Shown here: one piece after another, positions 43,265-52,072 of the stretch
Numbering within the stretch: the stretch's first letter is position 1
Layout: each line of letters begins with the position of its first letter
Assembly: GCA_965246835.1 (NCBI GenBank)
Contig: CBDFFQ010000002.1
Location: forward strand, 496,001 to 560,000
Origin: JANPPS01 sp965246835
GTDB lineage: Bacteria; Pseudomonadota; Alphaproteobacteria; Acetobacterales; Acetobacteraceae
DNA length: 64,000 nt
Direction: 5' to 3'
Notes under the pieces: generated by a model
Seen by the model: the letters and a program-made list of their open reading frames with translations, nothing else
Told to the model about the DNA's origin: nothing
Database searches by the model: none
Program-made: the position numbers and the translations under genes

Positions 43265-43654
43265 ATGCCACTCGACGAGTCCGGCTTCACCCCGTCCCTC
43301 AACGTGCTTGGCGGACGGCTCGAGACGTGTTCGCTCGACCCGCGCACCGGCTTCACCCGCACCGGCTGCTGCGAAACGGGGCCGCAGGATGTCGGCAGCC
43401 ATACCATCTGTGCCGAGATGACCGCCGAGTTCCTGGCGTTCAGCCGCGGCCGGGGTAACGATCTCAGCACGGCGCGGCCGGAATACGGCTTCCCGGGGCT
43501 GAAGCCAGGTGATCGCTGGTGCCTATGCGCGCCGCGGTGGCAGGAGGCGTTGCTGGCTGGCTGCGCCCCTGCCGTGGTGCTGGGCGCCAGCCATCAGGGC
43601 GCCCTGCTGCATTGCCGGCTCGAAGACCTGCGCCAGCATGCCGTCACGGCCTGA
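43265..43654 (+). CDS. DUF2237 family protein
   Basis: A 129-residue protein with the highly conserved family pattern: NVLGGRLETCSLDPRTGFTR, GCCETGPQDVGSHTICAEMT, EFLAFSRGRGNDLST and GLKPGDRWCLCAPRW. Several conserved cysteines (CCxTGPxDVGxHxxC and CxC) suggest metal or redox chemistry, but the role is unknown. The gene is convergent with, and overlaps by 11 bp, the MBL hydrolase gene. Confidence 0.88.
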   Translation: MPLDESGFTPSLNVLGGRLETCSLDPRTGFTRTGCCETGPQDVGSHTICAEMTAEFLAFSRGRGNDLSTARPEYGFPGLKPGDRWCLCAPRWQEALLAGCAPAVVLGASHQGALLHCRLEDLRQHAVTA

Positions 43655-44462
43655 TCCAGCCGTCCGGCACCGCGACCGCACGCCCCTCGTCCACCAGCTT
43701 GGCCAGATGGGCGATCACGTTGCGCTCCGCCGCGCGCCGCAACCGGGCCTCGATCCCCGCATAGAGCCGGTCCGTCAAGGCGCGTGAGGTCGTGGGCTCC
43801 GGCCCCAGCGCGTCCAGGATCGCGGCCTCCCGCGTCAGCCGGTGTTCCAGCAGCGTGCGGACCAGGGCCAGCGGCTCCGGCACGGGGGGGCCGTGACCCG
43901 GCAGGAATAAGCGGTCTTCCCGTGCCAGGAGCAGGCGGAGACTGTCGATATACTGCGCCATGCTGCCGCCGGGCGGGCTGATGACGCTGGTGGACCAGCC
44001 CATCACGTGATCCGCGCTGAACAGCACACCATCCGGGCCGGCGAAGCATAGATGGTCCGACGCATGCCCCGGTGTGTGGATCGCCTGGTAGCGGCCATCG
44101 ACCTGGCCGTCCTGCAGCCCGACATCCGGGGCAAAATCCACCAGGGCCGGCGCATGCCAGGCATAGACCGGCGCCCCGGTCTTGGCCCGCATGGCCGGCA
44201 CGGCGCCCAGGTGATCGTGATGCGTGTGGGACAGGAAGATGCGGGTGATCTTGCCCGCGCCCGCCTTCAGCACGGCCGAGACATGCGCCGGCTCGTCGGG
44301 GCCGGGATCCAGGACCGTCATGCCGTTCGGACCGTCGATCAGATACGTGTTGGTTCCCCAATAGGTCATGGGGCCCGCATTGCCGGCGACGATGCGCCGG
44401 ATGCCGGGTGCCACCTCATGCGCCACGCCACGCGGCGGTTCGGGTTCGGTGAGGAATGTCAT
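43644..44462 (-). CDS. MBL-fold metallo-hydrolase
   Basis: A 272-residue metallo-beta-lactamase-fold hydrolase, LACTB2-like. The metal motif is FLSHTHHDHLGAVPAM, with further ligands in IHTPGHASDHLCF, LFSADHVMGW and LFLPGHGPPV. A C-terminal winged-helix-like segment (RRAAERNVIAHLAKLVDEGR) is present, as in LACTB2. It may act on RNA or a thioester substrate. It is the last gene of a six-gene minus-strand operon and overlaps the exporter gene by 4 bp. Confidence 0.88.
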   Translation of the reverse strand: MTFLTEPEPPRGVAHEVAPGIRRIVAGNAGPMTYWGTNTYLIDGPNGMTVLDPGPDEPAHVSAVLKAGAGKITRIFLSHTHHDHLGAVPAMRAKTGAPVYAWHAPALVDFAPDVGLQDGQVDGRYQAIHTPGHASDHLCFAGPDGVLFSADHVMGWSTSVISPPGGSMAQYIDSLRLLLAREDRLFLPGHGPPVPEPLALVRTLLEHRLTREAAILDALGPEPTTSRALTDRLYAGIEARLRRAAERNVIAHLAKLVDEGRAVAVPDGWIRP

Positions 44463-45343
44463 GCCCGGCGCACCCTTTCGCGGTGCAGGTTGTACAAGCC
44501 GGCGGCCGCCACCATGGCCGCGCCGATCAGCGTGCCCCGGTTCGGCGCCTCGTGAAACACCGTCCAGCCGAACATCCCGCCCCAGATCAGCAAGGTATAT
44601 TCGTACGGCGCCACCGCCGACACCGGCGCCAGCGCGTAGCCGCGGGCCAGCAGCCAATGCGCCGTGCCGCTCAGCACGCCGACCATGGCCAGCGCCACCC
44701 ACACTCCCGGAATCATCGGCCCCGCGGCATGCAGGCCCATCAACAGCCCGGCCGGCACATGCGCGGCCATGAGCCAGAACGTCAGGCATTCCGGCGTCTC
44801 GGTCGTGCTGAGCTGGCGGCTCATGATGCGGCTGATGGCGGTGCCGACGATGCCGGGCGCCAGCACGAACAGCACGGGATGCCACAGCGCCGAGCCCGGC
44901 CGGACCATCACCAGGACGCCCAAGAAGCCGAACGCGGTCGAGAGTGCGCGGCGCCAGCGGATGCGCTCCCCCAGCATCGGGATCGCCAGCAGCGTCATGA
45001 TCAGCGGCGCCGTGAAGCCCACGGCATACACGTCGGCCAGCGGCGCCACCTGCCACGCCGCATACCAGGTGACCGACACCGCGCTGTGCATGATGCTGCG
45101 GACCGCGACCAACTTCCACCGCACCGGGCGCAGCCGAACGCCGCGCGACAGGACCGCCATGACCGCGGCGCCACCCAAGCCACGCCCCAGCATGACCGCC
45201 GCGATCCCGCCCGGCAGCAGCGCCCACTTACCCGCGACGTCGCTGCACGCCATCACCGCATAGGCCGCGATGACCAGGACGATGCCGCGCACGGTCTCCC
45301 TGGCGTCATCGCGCAGCACGCCAGCCGGGGCCGGGCTAGCCAT
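44459..45343 (-). CDS. EamA/DMT-family transporter
   Basis: A 294-residue inner-membrane protein with about ten hydrophobic helices in two repeats, the layout of drug/metabolite transporters. Segments include VIAAYAVMACSDVAGKWALL at the start and YEYTLLIWGGMFGWTVFHEAP in the second EamA repeat. It probably exports a small metabolite. It overlaps the MBL gene by 4 bp and the hydratase gene by 8 bp, so it belongs to the same operon and may move a product of these enzymes. Confidence 0.87.
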   Translation of the reverse strand: MASPAPAGVLRDDARETVRGIVLVIAAYAVMACSDVAGKWALLPGGIAAVMLGRGLGGAAVMAVLSRGVRLRPVRWKLVAVRSIMHSAVSVTWYAAWQVAPLADVYAVGFTAPLIMTLLAIPMLGERIRWRRALSTAFGFLGVLVMVRPGSALWHPVLFVLAPGIVGTAISRIMSRQLSTTETPECLTFWLMAAHVPAGLLMGLHAAGPMIPGVWVALAMVGVLSGTAHWLLARGYALAPVSAVAPYEYTLLIWGGMFGWTVFHEAPNRGTLIGAAMVAAAGLYNLHRERVRRA

Positions 45344-46142
45344 GCACGGCGACCGCCTCCATGCAGACGGCGCCATCGGCGTCGCGGGTTTGCAGCTTTG
45401 TGGTGCCGCCGTCCTCCCAGCCCTCGAGTGCGAGCGGCCGATCGTGGAAGGCGGGGCGGCGGCCGCGGAAGCGGAAGGAGCGGGCGGGCCGCGGCGCCAG
45501 GGCGGCGAGCCAGGTTGCCTGCAGCGGCCCATGCACCACGAGGCCGGGATACCCCTCGACCTCCCGCACGTAATCCAAATCATAATGAATGCGGTGCCCG
45601 TTGCCGGTCAGCGCCGAGTAGCGGAACAGCAGCACCGGGTCGGGCAGCACGTTCCCGCGCGAGCCGGGCGGGGCCGGCGGGGCGGGCTCGGCCGGCTTCA
45701 CCGCGGCGCCGTCCGCTCCGCGATAGACGATGTCCTGCGTTTCTTCGATCGCCGTGCCGTGCGGACCTGCGATCACATGGCGGACGGTCACGAAAACGAG
45801 CCGGCCGCTGCGGCCCTGTTTTTCGACCAGTTTCGTGATCTCGCTCGTCCGCGTGACCGCATCGCCCGCGTGCAACGGTGCCAGGAAAACCACTTCGCCC
45901 CCGGCCCACATGCGGCGCGGCAGGTCATGCACCGGCGGCAGGAACCCGCCCCGGCGCGGGTGCCCGTCGGGGCCGAGCTGATCTGGCGGTACCCAGTCCT
46001 GGAACAGCGTCCAGTGCCATAGCGGCGGTAAAACCGTGGGCTCCTCCACTCCCAGCGTGCGCGCCATTCCCAGCAGCATGGGCTGACCCACCACATCATG
46101 CCGCGTCTCGGTGCGGCCGATATGGTCGGCGTAGGCGGTCAC
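45336..46142 (-). CDS. Mesaconyl-C4-CoA hydratase / MaoC-like FAS1 dehydratase family
   Basis: A 268-residue double hotdog-type protein. LPPLWHWTLFQDWVPPDQLG and the tail of the N-terminal fold precede the C-terminal MaoC-like hydratase motif RYSALTGNGHRIHYDLDYVREVEGYPGLVVHGPLQ, which carries the catalytic Asp/His pair (D-Y-R/H-I-H-Y-D). Related proteins hydrate mesaconyl-C4-CoA or itaconyl-CoA in C5 dicarboxylate metabolism. The assignment to one substrate is inference. It is in the overlapping operon with an SGNH hydrolase and exporter. Confidence 0.8.
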   Translation of the reverse strand: MTAYADHIGRTETRHDVVGQPMLLGMARTLGVEEPTVLPPLWHWTLFQDWVPPDQLGPDGHPRRGGFLPPVHDLPRRMWAGGEVVFLAPLHAGDAVTRTSEITKLVEKQGRSGRLVFVTVRHVIAGPHGTAIEETQDIVYRGADGAAVKPAEPAPPAPPGSRGNVLPDPVLLFRYSALTGNGHRIHYDLDYVREVEGYPGLVVHGPLQATWLAALAPRPARSFRFRGRRPAFHDRPLALEGWEDGGTTKLQTRDADGAVCMEAVAVHG

Positions 46143-47551
46143 GTCGGCGCGTCCGACGCCGGCGTGGCGGGGGCGGCCGGGGTCGCCGGGCGCGGGGCCG
46201 GGCGGGGCGCCGGTGGGCGGGGCGGGGGCGCCACCAGGCGGAGGTCCACGGCCTGACCCATGGCGGAATAGCCGGCGCGGTTGGGATGCAGGCCGTCACC
46301 GGGGCCGCCGATCGTGCTGCCGGGAACATACTCCGGCCGCATCGCGCCGTTCAGCGCTTCGGCCGTCGCCTTGTCGAAATCGACCACGGCGTCGAACAGC
46401 CCCTCGTTGCGGCGGATGGTGGCGTTCAGCTCGCGGCGCTTCTGTTCCACCTCGGGCGGCAGATGCGCCGGGCTGGTGGTGCCGACGATGCTGGTGAGCG
46501 TGCCGCCGATCACTTTTACGCCGCGGATCTTCTCCCGTAGCCGCTTGACCCCGGCCGCGAACCCGTCCCGCACCGCGGACGGCGTGGCGTTGCCGTTGGT
46601 GCTGAGGTCGTTGATGCCTTCCATCCAGATCACGTGCGTGACCCCGCTCAGCCCCAGCACGTCCCGCTCCAGCCGCGCGAGCGCGGAGGGCCCGCCCGGG
46701 ACCGGTTTGGCCGGGTTGTACTCGGCCGGCCCCACGACCTGGTTGCCGCCGATCCCGGCATTCACGACCGCGACCCGCCCGCCCCCGGCGCCAGCGGATG
46801 CCTCCAGCCGGCGGAGCAGCACGTCCGGCCAGCGGTCGTCGCCATTCAGCGTGCTGCCGGTGCCGTCCGTGATGCTGTCCCCGAAACACACCACGACGCG
46901 GGTATCGGCCGGGGCCTGGATGTCCAGGGCATCGAGGAAGAACCAGCTGGTGGTGGAGTTCGGGAACGCAGCCTCGTCTTCCAGTTCACCCAGGGCGCCG
47001 GCGCCGGGGGCGGTGATGTAGCTGGTTTGCAGCGCCTTCGCGTGCCATGTGATGGCGCCGCTATCGCCCGCGACATGGAAGCTCACCGACAGCTTGCGGC
47101 CCAGCAATTCGGGGGCCGTGGCGTTGGCGATGAACGGCAGCGTCACGGAATCCGACCAGACCTGCCCCCCAGGTGGCACGGTGACGGTGCGCTTCGTGGC
47201 AAACGTCACCGGCCGGTTGGAGCCCGGCATGATCGCCGCCCCGCTCGACTGCATGCCCACGAACGCGCCATCGAACGTGACGGGCCTGGTGCCGAACGCG
47301 TTGCTGAACCGGAAGCGGACCTTGTTGCTCCACAGGCTCGGCTTGATCACCATCCGGAATGTCTGGTCATGCGCGCCGGCATCCTGCACCGGCAGCGCGA
47401 AGCGGAGTTCCGGCTGGGCGGAGGGGTTGCCGGACGGGTAGGGGCCATGGGCGGAGCCGGCCCAGCTCGTCACCCATTTCTGCGCCCGCGCCGGTGCCGC
47501 GCCCACGAGCAACAGGCAGGCCAGGATCGCGAGCCCGAACGCCCGGCTCAC
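46139..47551 (-). CDS. Secreted SGNH/GDSL-family hydrolase
   Basis: A 470-residue protein with a signal peptide (LAILACLLLVGAAPARAQ). An N-terminal beta domain (about 25-190) is followed by the SGNH catalytic domain: block I VCFGDSITDGTGS, block II NAGIGGNQVV, block III WMEGINDLSTNG, and block V GDGLHPNRAGYSAMG with the Asp-His pair. The C-terminus is a proline/alanine-rich tail (about 30 residues). It is a periplasmic or secreted esterase, possibly acting on acetylated glycans. It overlaps both neighbours by 4 bp. Confidence 0.88.
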   Translation of the reverse strand: MSRAFGLAILACLLLVGAAPARAQKWVTSWAGSAHGPYPSGNPSAQPELRFALPVQDAGAHDQTFRMVIKPSLWSNKVRFRFSNAFGTRPVTFDGAFVGMQSSGAAIMPGSNRPVTFATKRTVTVPPGGQVWSDSVTLPFIANATAPELLGRKLSVSFHVAGDSGAITWHAKALQTSYITAPGAGALGELEDEAAFPNSTTSWFFLDALDIQAPADTRVVVCFGDSITDGTGSTLNGDDRWPDVLLRRLEASAGAGGGRVAVVNAGIGGNQVVGPAEYNPAKPVPGGPSALARLERDVLGLSGVTHVIWMEGINDLSTNGNATPSAVRDGFAAGVKRLREKIRGVKVIGGTLTSIVGTTSPAHLPPEVEQKRRELNATIRRNEGLFDAVVDFDKATAEALNGAMRPEYVPGSTIGGPGDGLHPNRAGYSAMGQAVDLRLVAPPPRPPAPRPAPRPATPAAPATPASDAPT

Positions 47552-47934
47552 GCGAACGCCGTGCCGGTGGCCGGCCGCTCCAACGGAAGCGCGGCGATCC
47601 CTGTGATCTCCACCCGCCAGCTCGGGTCCGCGAGCCTTGCCTCCACCGTCATGCGGGCCGGTTTGTGATGCGGCGGCAACCAGGCATCCCAGGCGCGGTT
47701 CATGGCGGCGAAATCGTCCATGTTGGCGAGGAAGATCTGCACGCTGAGCAGGTATTGCTTGTCGGTCCCGGCTTCGGCCAACAGCGCATCGATCTGCGCC
47801 AGCACGTCCGCTGTCTGGCCCTCCGCATCCATCGTGCCGTCCTGCGTGACCTGGCCGGCCAAATAGACGGTGCCGGCATGCACTATGGCGCCCGACAGAC
47901 GGGCTCCGGGATCGAGGCGGCGGATATGCATCAT
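47548..47934 (-). CDS. RidA-family protein (second copy)
   Basis: A 128-residue RidA/YjgF member. It reads AIVHAGTVYLAGQVTQDGTMD, then QIDALLAEAGTDKQYLLSVQ, and RMTVEARLADPSWRVEITGIA, in which a conserved arginine and glutamate of the deaminase site are visible. Unlike the copy at 38529 it looks catalytically standard. It hydrolyses reactive enamine/imine intermediates to ketoacids. It overlaps its operon neighbours by 4 bp on both sides. Confidence 0.87.
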   Translation of the reverse strand: MMHIRRLDPGARLSGAIVHAGTVYLAGQVTQDGTMDAEGQTADVLAQIDALLAEAGTDKQYLLSVQIFLANMDDFAAMNRAWDAWLPPHHKPARMTVEARLADPSWRVEITGIAALPLERPATGTAFA

Positions 47935-48641
47935 GATGTCAGGCGCTCCAGGATGGCCATGGTGGCAGGGGCGGCCGTGATCATCGAGTCATGGCCCGCA
48001 GGCAGTTCGTGATAGTCCCAGCCCGGCTCTGTCCGGGCAATGTCCCAGGCATAGCCGATCCCCGGAAATGAGGCGCCGATGCAAGCCACGTAGCTGCGCG
48101 GCACGCCGTTGCCATGTGGATGCAGAAGTCCGAGCGGGCTTGTAAGGGTGGCGAAAGGCTGCGGCGTGAGCCGGCGGCGCACCCAATCCGCATCGGGGCC
48201 AGGCGGAATGCCGAACAACGTCGGCTCCGGCGGTGCCACCGACAGCCCACCGGTCTCGGCCGCCGCAGCCCGGCGGGCGGCGGCGATCTCGGGCGGGGAC
48301 CGGTCCAGCGAGCACTCGCCGGGCCGCAACAGGGAGCTGTCGAGGTAGATCAGCCGCCGCAGCACCTCCGGCTTGCGGTCGGCGACCATCGTGATGGCCG
48401 TGCCGGCGAAGCTGTGCCCGACCAGCACGACATCCCGCAGCTCCTCGGCTTCCAGCACGCCCAGGATATCGAGCGTGTGGGTTTCCACGGTGATGTCGCG
48501 CGACATCAGGTGCGCCCGCTCCCCGAGTCCGGTCAGTGTGGGGTGCAGCACACGATGACCGCGGGCCCGCAAGCCCGTCGCAACCCGGGACCAGCACCAG
48601 CCGCCATGAAACATGCCGTGCACAAGAACGAAGACTGCCAT
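47931..48641 (-). CDS. Alpha/beta hydrolase (esterase)
   Basis: A 236-residue alpha/beta hydrolase. VLVHGMFHGGWCW gives the oxyanion region, VLVGHSFAGTAITMV the nucleophile elbow with Ser, and LPAGHDSMIT the catalytic His. This layout matches plant-type salicylate/methyl-ester hydrolases and bacterial EstC-like proteins. The start MAVFVLVHG is preferred, although the frame is open 13 codons further up. It is the first gene of the six-gene minus-strand operon. Confidence 0.88.
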   Translation of the reverse strand: MAVFVLVHGMFHGGWCWSRVATGLRARGHRVLHPTLTGLGERAHLMSRDITVETHTLDILGVLEAEELRDVVLVGHSFAGTAITMVADRKPEVLRRLIYLDSSLLRPGECSLDRSPPEIAAARRAAAAETGGLSVAPPEPTLFGIPPGPDADWVRRRLTPQPFATLTSPLGLLHPHGNGVPRSYVACIGASFPGIGYAWDIARTEPGWDYHELPAGHDSMITAAPATMAILERLTS

Positions 48642-48766
48642 GCGCCGAGTGTAACAACCCTGGTGCGGCATGGAAACCACGCCTCACCCAACTTCGTACA
48701 AATCTTCGCCCCGCCAATCGGGTGGCGCTTGCTTCTCCCCCAGTGCTTGAGCCAGGGTCGGTCTAG

Positions 48767-49765
48767 ATGGCGCTTTCCCTCGTCCCCCTTCCGCCCGCCT
48801 TCGCCCCCTTGCGGACGGAGCGCCTGACCCTGCGAATTTTCGCCGCCGGCGATGCGGACGCCATGCACCGCCTGGTCAATGATTGGGCTGTGGTCCGGAT
48901 GCTGTCGGAACTGCCATTCCCGTATCCCCGCACGCTGGCCGATGAATGGATCGCCTCTACGGAACGGCAGATCCTCGACGGCGCCGGCTACCATCTGGCC
49001 ATCACCGGGCAGGAAGATGACAGGGAGATCCTGGTCGGCTGCGTCGGCTTGCGGATCAAGGGACGGACCGGGACTCTCGGCTACTGGATCGGGCGCCGGT
49101 TCTGGGGGCATGGCGTCGCGACCGAGGCGGCGGGCCGGCTCACGCGCTGGGCCCTCGCCAACCTCGACCTCGACCGGATCGAGGCGCACACGATCGAGGA
49201 CAACGTGGCCTCCGCCGCCGTGCTGCGCCGGATCGGTTTTCGGGAAGTGGGCGTGGGGCGGGAACGGTTCCGGGCGCGGGGCGGGGAGCATCCGGTGCGC
49301 CGCTTCGAAGCCGCGCGGGGCGATCTGTTCGACGAGCCCGAACCCAAGCCCGCGACGCCCGGCGCCACGCCGCTGGTGCTGGTCGCTTCCTGCGCCCTGA
49401 TCGACAGCGACGGCCGCATCCTTTTGGCAAGGCGTCCCGAGGGCAAGGCCATGGCCGGGCTCTGGGAGTTTCCGGGCGGCAAGCTCAATCCCGGCGAGAC
49501 GCCGGAGGCCGCGCTGATCCGCGAACTGAATGAGGAGCTGGGCATCGACATCTCCAGCAATTGCCTCGCCGCCTTCGCCTTCGCGTCCCACGCCTATGAG
49601 CGGTTTCACCTGCTGATGCCGCTCTATCTCTGCCGCCGTTGGCGCGGAACGCCGGTGGGCCGGGAAGGGCAGGCGCTGGCCTGGGTGCGGCCGGAGAAGC
49701 TGTCCGACTATCAAATGCCGCCCGCCGACCTGCCGCTGATCCCGTTATTGCGGGATTTCCTGTAG
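48767..49765 (+). CDS. Bifunctional GNAT acetyltransferase / Nudix hydrolase
   Basis: A 332-residue fusion. Residues about 15-185 are a RimJ/RimL-type GNAT domain (RTERLTLRIFAAGDADAMH, LGYWIGRRFWGHGVATEA, NVASAAVLRRIGFREVG). Residues about 200-332 are a MutT-like Nudix domain with a complete box GGKLNPGETPEAALIRELNE followed by ELGI. MutT removes 8-oxo-dGTP from the nucleotide pool. The same fusion is known in related alphaproteobacteria. How the acetyltransferase half relates to nucleotide sanitation is unknown. There is no good ribosome site except a weak AGGG; the start is assigned from the alignment of MALSL. Confidence 0.88.
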   Translation: MALSLVPLPPAFAPLRTERLTLRIFAAGDADAMHRLVNDWAVVRMLSELPFPYPRTLADEWIASTERQILDGAGYHLAITGQEDDREILVGCVGLRIKGRTGTLGYWIGRRFWGHGVATEAAGRLTRWALANLDLDRIEAHTIEDNVASAAVLRRIGFREVGVGRERFRARGGEHPVRRFEAARGDLFDEPEPKPATPGATPLVLVASCALIDSDGRILLARRPEGKAMAGLWEFPGGKLNPGETPEAALIRELNEELGIDISSNCLAAFAFASHAYERFHLLMPLYLCRRWRGTPVGREGQALAWVRPEKLSDYQMPPADLPLIPLLRDFL

Positions 49766-49905
49766 CGATCGGCGCGCCGCCCGCTTGCTTTTCGCGGGTT
49801 CGTGACGCACATAAGCGGCCTGCATCGACCCCCCAAACCTTGGGGTATCACCGGAGCGCACAGGGCAAGGGGCCCGGCTGCGCCCGCGCCCGTTGGAGAA
49901 CGCCC

Positions 49906-51996
49906 GTGTCCGAAACCGCCCCCAATCCGCTCGCCAAGCTCCGCAACATCGGCATCACCGCGCATATCGACGCGGGCAAGACCACGACCACGGAGCGGAT
50001 CCTGTATTACACGGGCGTGTCCCACCGCATCGGCGAGGTGCATGACGGCAACACGACCACGGATTACATGGACCAGGAGCGGGAGCGGGGGATCACCATC
50101 ACCTCCGCCGCGGTGACGTGCGAGTGGAAAGAGCACCGCATCAACATCATCGATACGCCGGGCCATATCGACTTCAACATCGAGGTCAACCGGTCGTTGC
50201 GCGTGTTGGACGGCGCGATTTTCATCATCGAGGGCGTGGCCGGCGTGCAGCCGCAGAGCGAGACCAACTGGCGCCTGGCGGATCGCTACAACGTGCCGCG
50301 CATCATCTTCATCAACAAGCTGGATCGTACCGGCGCCGATTTCTACCGCGCGTTCGACACCTTGAAGGAGAAGCTCGACATCGTGGCGCTGCCGCTGCAG
50401 CTGCCGATCGGGATCGAGGACACGTTCATCGGTGTGGTGGACCTGGTCGAGATGAAAGCCATCGTGTGGGAGGGCGGCGAGCTCGGCGCCAAGTTCCATG
50501 ACGAGGAGATCCCGGAGGACCTGAAGGAAAAGGCCGCCGAGGCGCGTGAGCTGCTGCTGGACACGGCGCTGTCGGTCGATACCGTCGCCATGGAAGAGTA
50601 TTTCGAGAAGGGCGATGTCTCGGTCGAGACGCTGAAGCGCTGCATCAAGATGGGCGCCATCAGCGGCGCGTTCCGCCCGGTGCTGTGCGGCACGGCGTTC
50701 AAGAACAAGGGCGTGCAGCCGTTGCTGGACGCGGTGCTCGACTACCTGCCCAGCCCCATCGACGTGCCCGGCATCAAGGTCGCCGCCGAGGAGGACGATC
50801 CCGAGGACAAGGTGCAGCGCGTGATCCCCGCCAACGCCACGGCGCCGTTCGCCGGGCTCGCGTTCAAGATCATCAACGACAAGTATGGCACCCTCACCTT
50901 CGTGCGGGTCTATGCCGGCACGTTGAAGAGCGGTGACACCGTGATGAACACCACGAAGGACCATCGCGAGCGCATCGGCCGCATGTTCCAGATGCACGCC
51001 GACAAGCGGGCCGAGATCAAGGAAGTGCATGCCGGGGACATCGCGGCGTTCGTGGGCCTGAAAGACACCGGCACCGGCGACACCCTGGCCTCCTCCGACG
51101 ATCCCGTGGTGCTGGAGCGCATGGCGTTCCCGGTGCCGGTGATCGACATCTCGGTCGAGCCCAAGACCAAGGACGGCGTGGAGAAGATGACGCTCGGCCT
51201 GCAGAAGCTGGCGGGGGAGGACCCTTCGCTCCGGCTGCGGACCGATCAGGAGAGCGGGCAGACCATCCTCTCGGGAATGGGGGAGCTGCATCTCGAGATC
51301 ATCATCGACCGGTTGCGCCGCGAATACGGCGTGGACGCCAATATCGGTGCGCCGCAGGTGGCGTATCGCGAGACCATCAGCAAGTCCCACACCGAGACCT
51401 ACACCCACAAGAAACAGACCGGTGGCAGCGGCCAGTTCGCCGAAGTCAAAATCCTGTTCGAGCCGCAGGAGCGCAACGCCGGCGTGTCGTTCGAGAACAA
51501 GGTCGTGGGCGGCACGGTGCCGAAGGAATACATCCCGGCCGTGGAAAAGGGCATCCGGAACCAGTGCGAGACCGGTGTGCTCGCCGGCTTCCCGACGGTG
51601 GACTTCAAGTATTCGCTGGTGGACGGCAAATACCATGACGTCGACTCGTCGGCACTCGCGTTCGAGATCGCGGCCAAGGCCTGCTTCCGGGACGGTATGA
51701 AGAAGGCGGCGCCGATCATCCTGGAGCCGATCATGGACGTGGAGGTGACGACCCCGCAGGACCATGTCGGTGACGTCGTGGGCGACCTGAACCGCCGCCG
51801 TGGCACGATCCAGTCGCAGGAGAGCAGCGGCAGCACCGTGATCGTTAGGGGCCACGTGCCGTTGAAGGAGATGTTCGGCTACATCAGCCAGCTCCGCGGC
51901 ATGACGAAGGGCCGGGCGAGCTTCACGATGCAGTTCCACCACTACGACCCCGTGCCGCGCAACATCGCGGACGAGATCATGGCGAAAAGCGCTTAA
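49906..51996 (+). CDS. fusA: Elongation factor G
   Basis: A 696-residue translocation GTPase, standard length. G1 AHIDAGKTTTTE, G2 region RGITITSAAVT, G3 DTPGHIDF and G4 NKLDR are all present, followed by domains II-V with the LRGMTKGRASFTMQF ending. The start is GTG (VSETAPNPLAKL) with GGAGAA upstream. It stands alone here, not in the usual str operon with rpsL-rpsG-tuf, so it may be a second or relocated fusA copy. Confidence 0.97.
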   Translation: MSETAPNPLAKLRNIGITAHIDAGKTTTTERILYYTGVSHRIGEVHDGNTTTDYMDQERERGITITSAAVTCEWKEHRINIIDTPGHIDFNIEVNRSLRVLDGAIFIIEGVAGVQPQSETNWRLADRYNVPRIIFINKLDRTGADFYRAFDTLKEKLDIVALPLQLPIGIEDTFIGVVDLVEMKAIVWEGGELGAKFHDEEIPEDLKEKAAEARELLLDTALSVDTVAMEEYFEKGDVSVETLKRCIKMGAISGAFRPVLCGTAFKNKGVQPLLDAVLDYLPSPIDVPGIKVAAEEDDPEDKVQRVIPANATAPFAGLAFKIINDKYGTLTFVRVYAGTLKSGDTVMNTTKDHRERIGRMFQMHADKRAEIKEVHAGDIAAFVGLKDTGTGDTLASSDDPVVLERMAFPVPVIDISVEPKTKDGVEKMTLGLQKLAGEDPSLRLRTDQESGQTILSGMGELHLEIIIDRLRREYGVDANIGAPQVAYRETISKSHTETYTHKKQTGGSGQFAEVKILFEPQERNAGVSFENKVVGGTVPKEYIPAVEKGIRNQCETGVLAGFPTVDFKYSLVDGKYHDVDSSALAFEIAAKACFRDGMKKAAPIILEPIMDVEVTTPQDHVGDVVGDLNRRRGTIQSQESSGSTVIVRGHVPLKEMFGYISQLRGMTKGRASFTMQFHHYDPVPRNIADEIMAKSA

Positions 51997-52003
51997 CATC
52001 GTC

Positions 52004-52031
52004 ATTGCGAGCGCAGCGAAGCAATCCAGGG
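52004..52031. repeat. Dispersed CATTGCGAGCG...CGAAGCAATCC repeat
   Basis: CGTCATTGCGAGCGCAGCGA followed by AGCAATCCAG, with TTGC/GCAA ends that can pair. Elements of this form recur between genes in many proteobacterial genomes. It lies just after fusA. Confidence 0.6.
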
Positions 52032-52072
52032 GTGACAAGCTGACGGCAGTGGGTGTGTTGCGTTCCCATCCT

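Noticed and set aside
49711..52038. A 775-codon minus-strand frame opposite fusA
   Set aside because: Antisense to an intact EF-G gene, with no recognisable domain.
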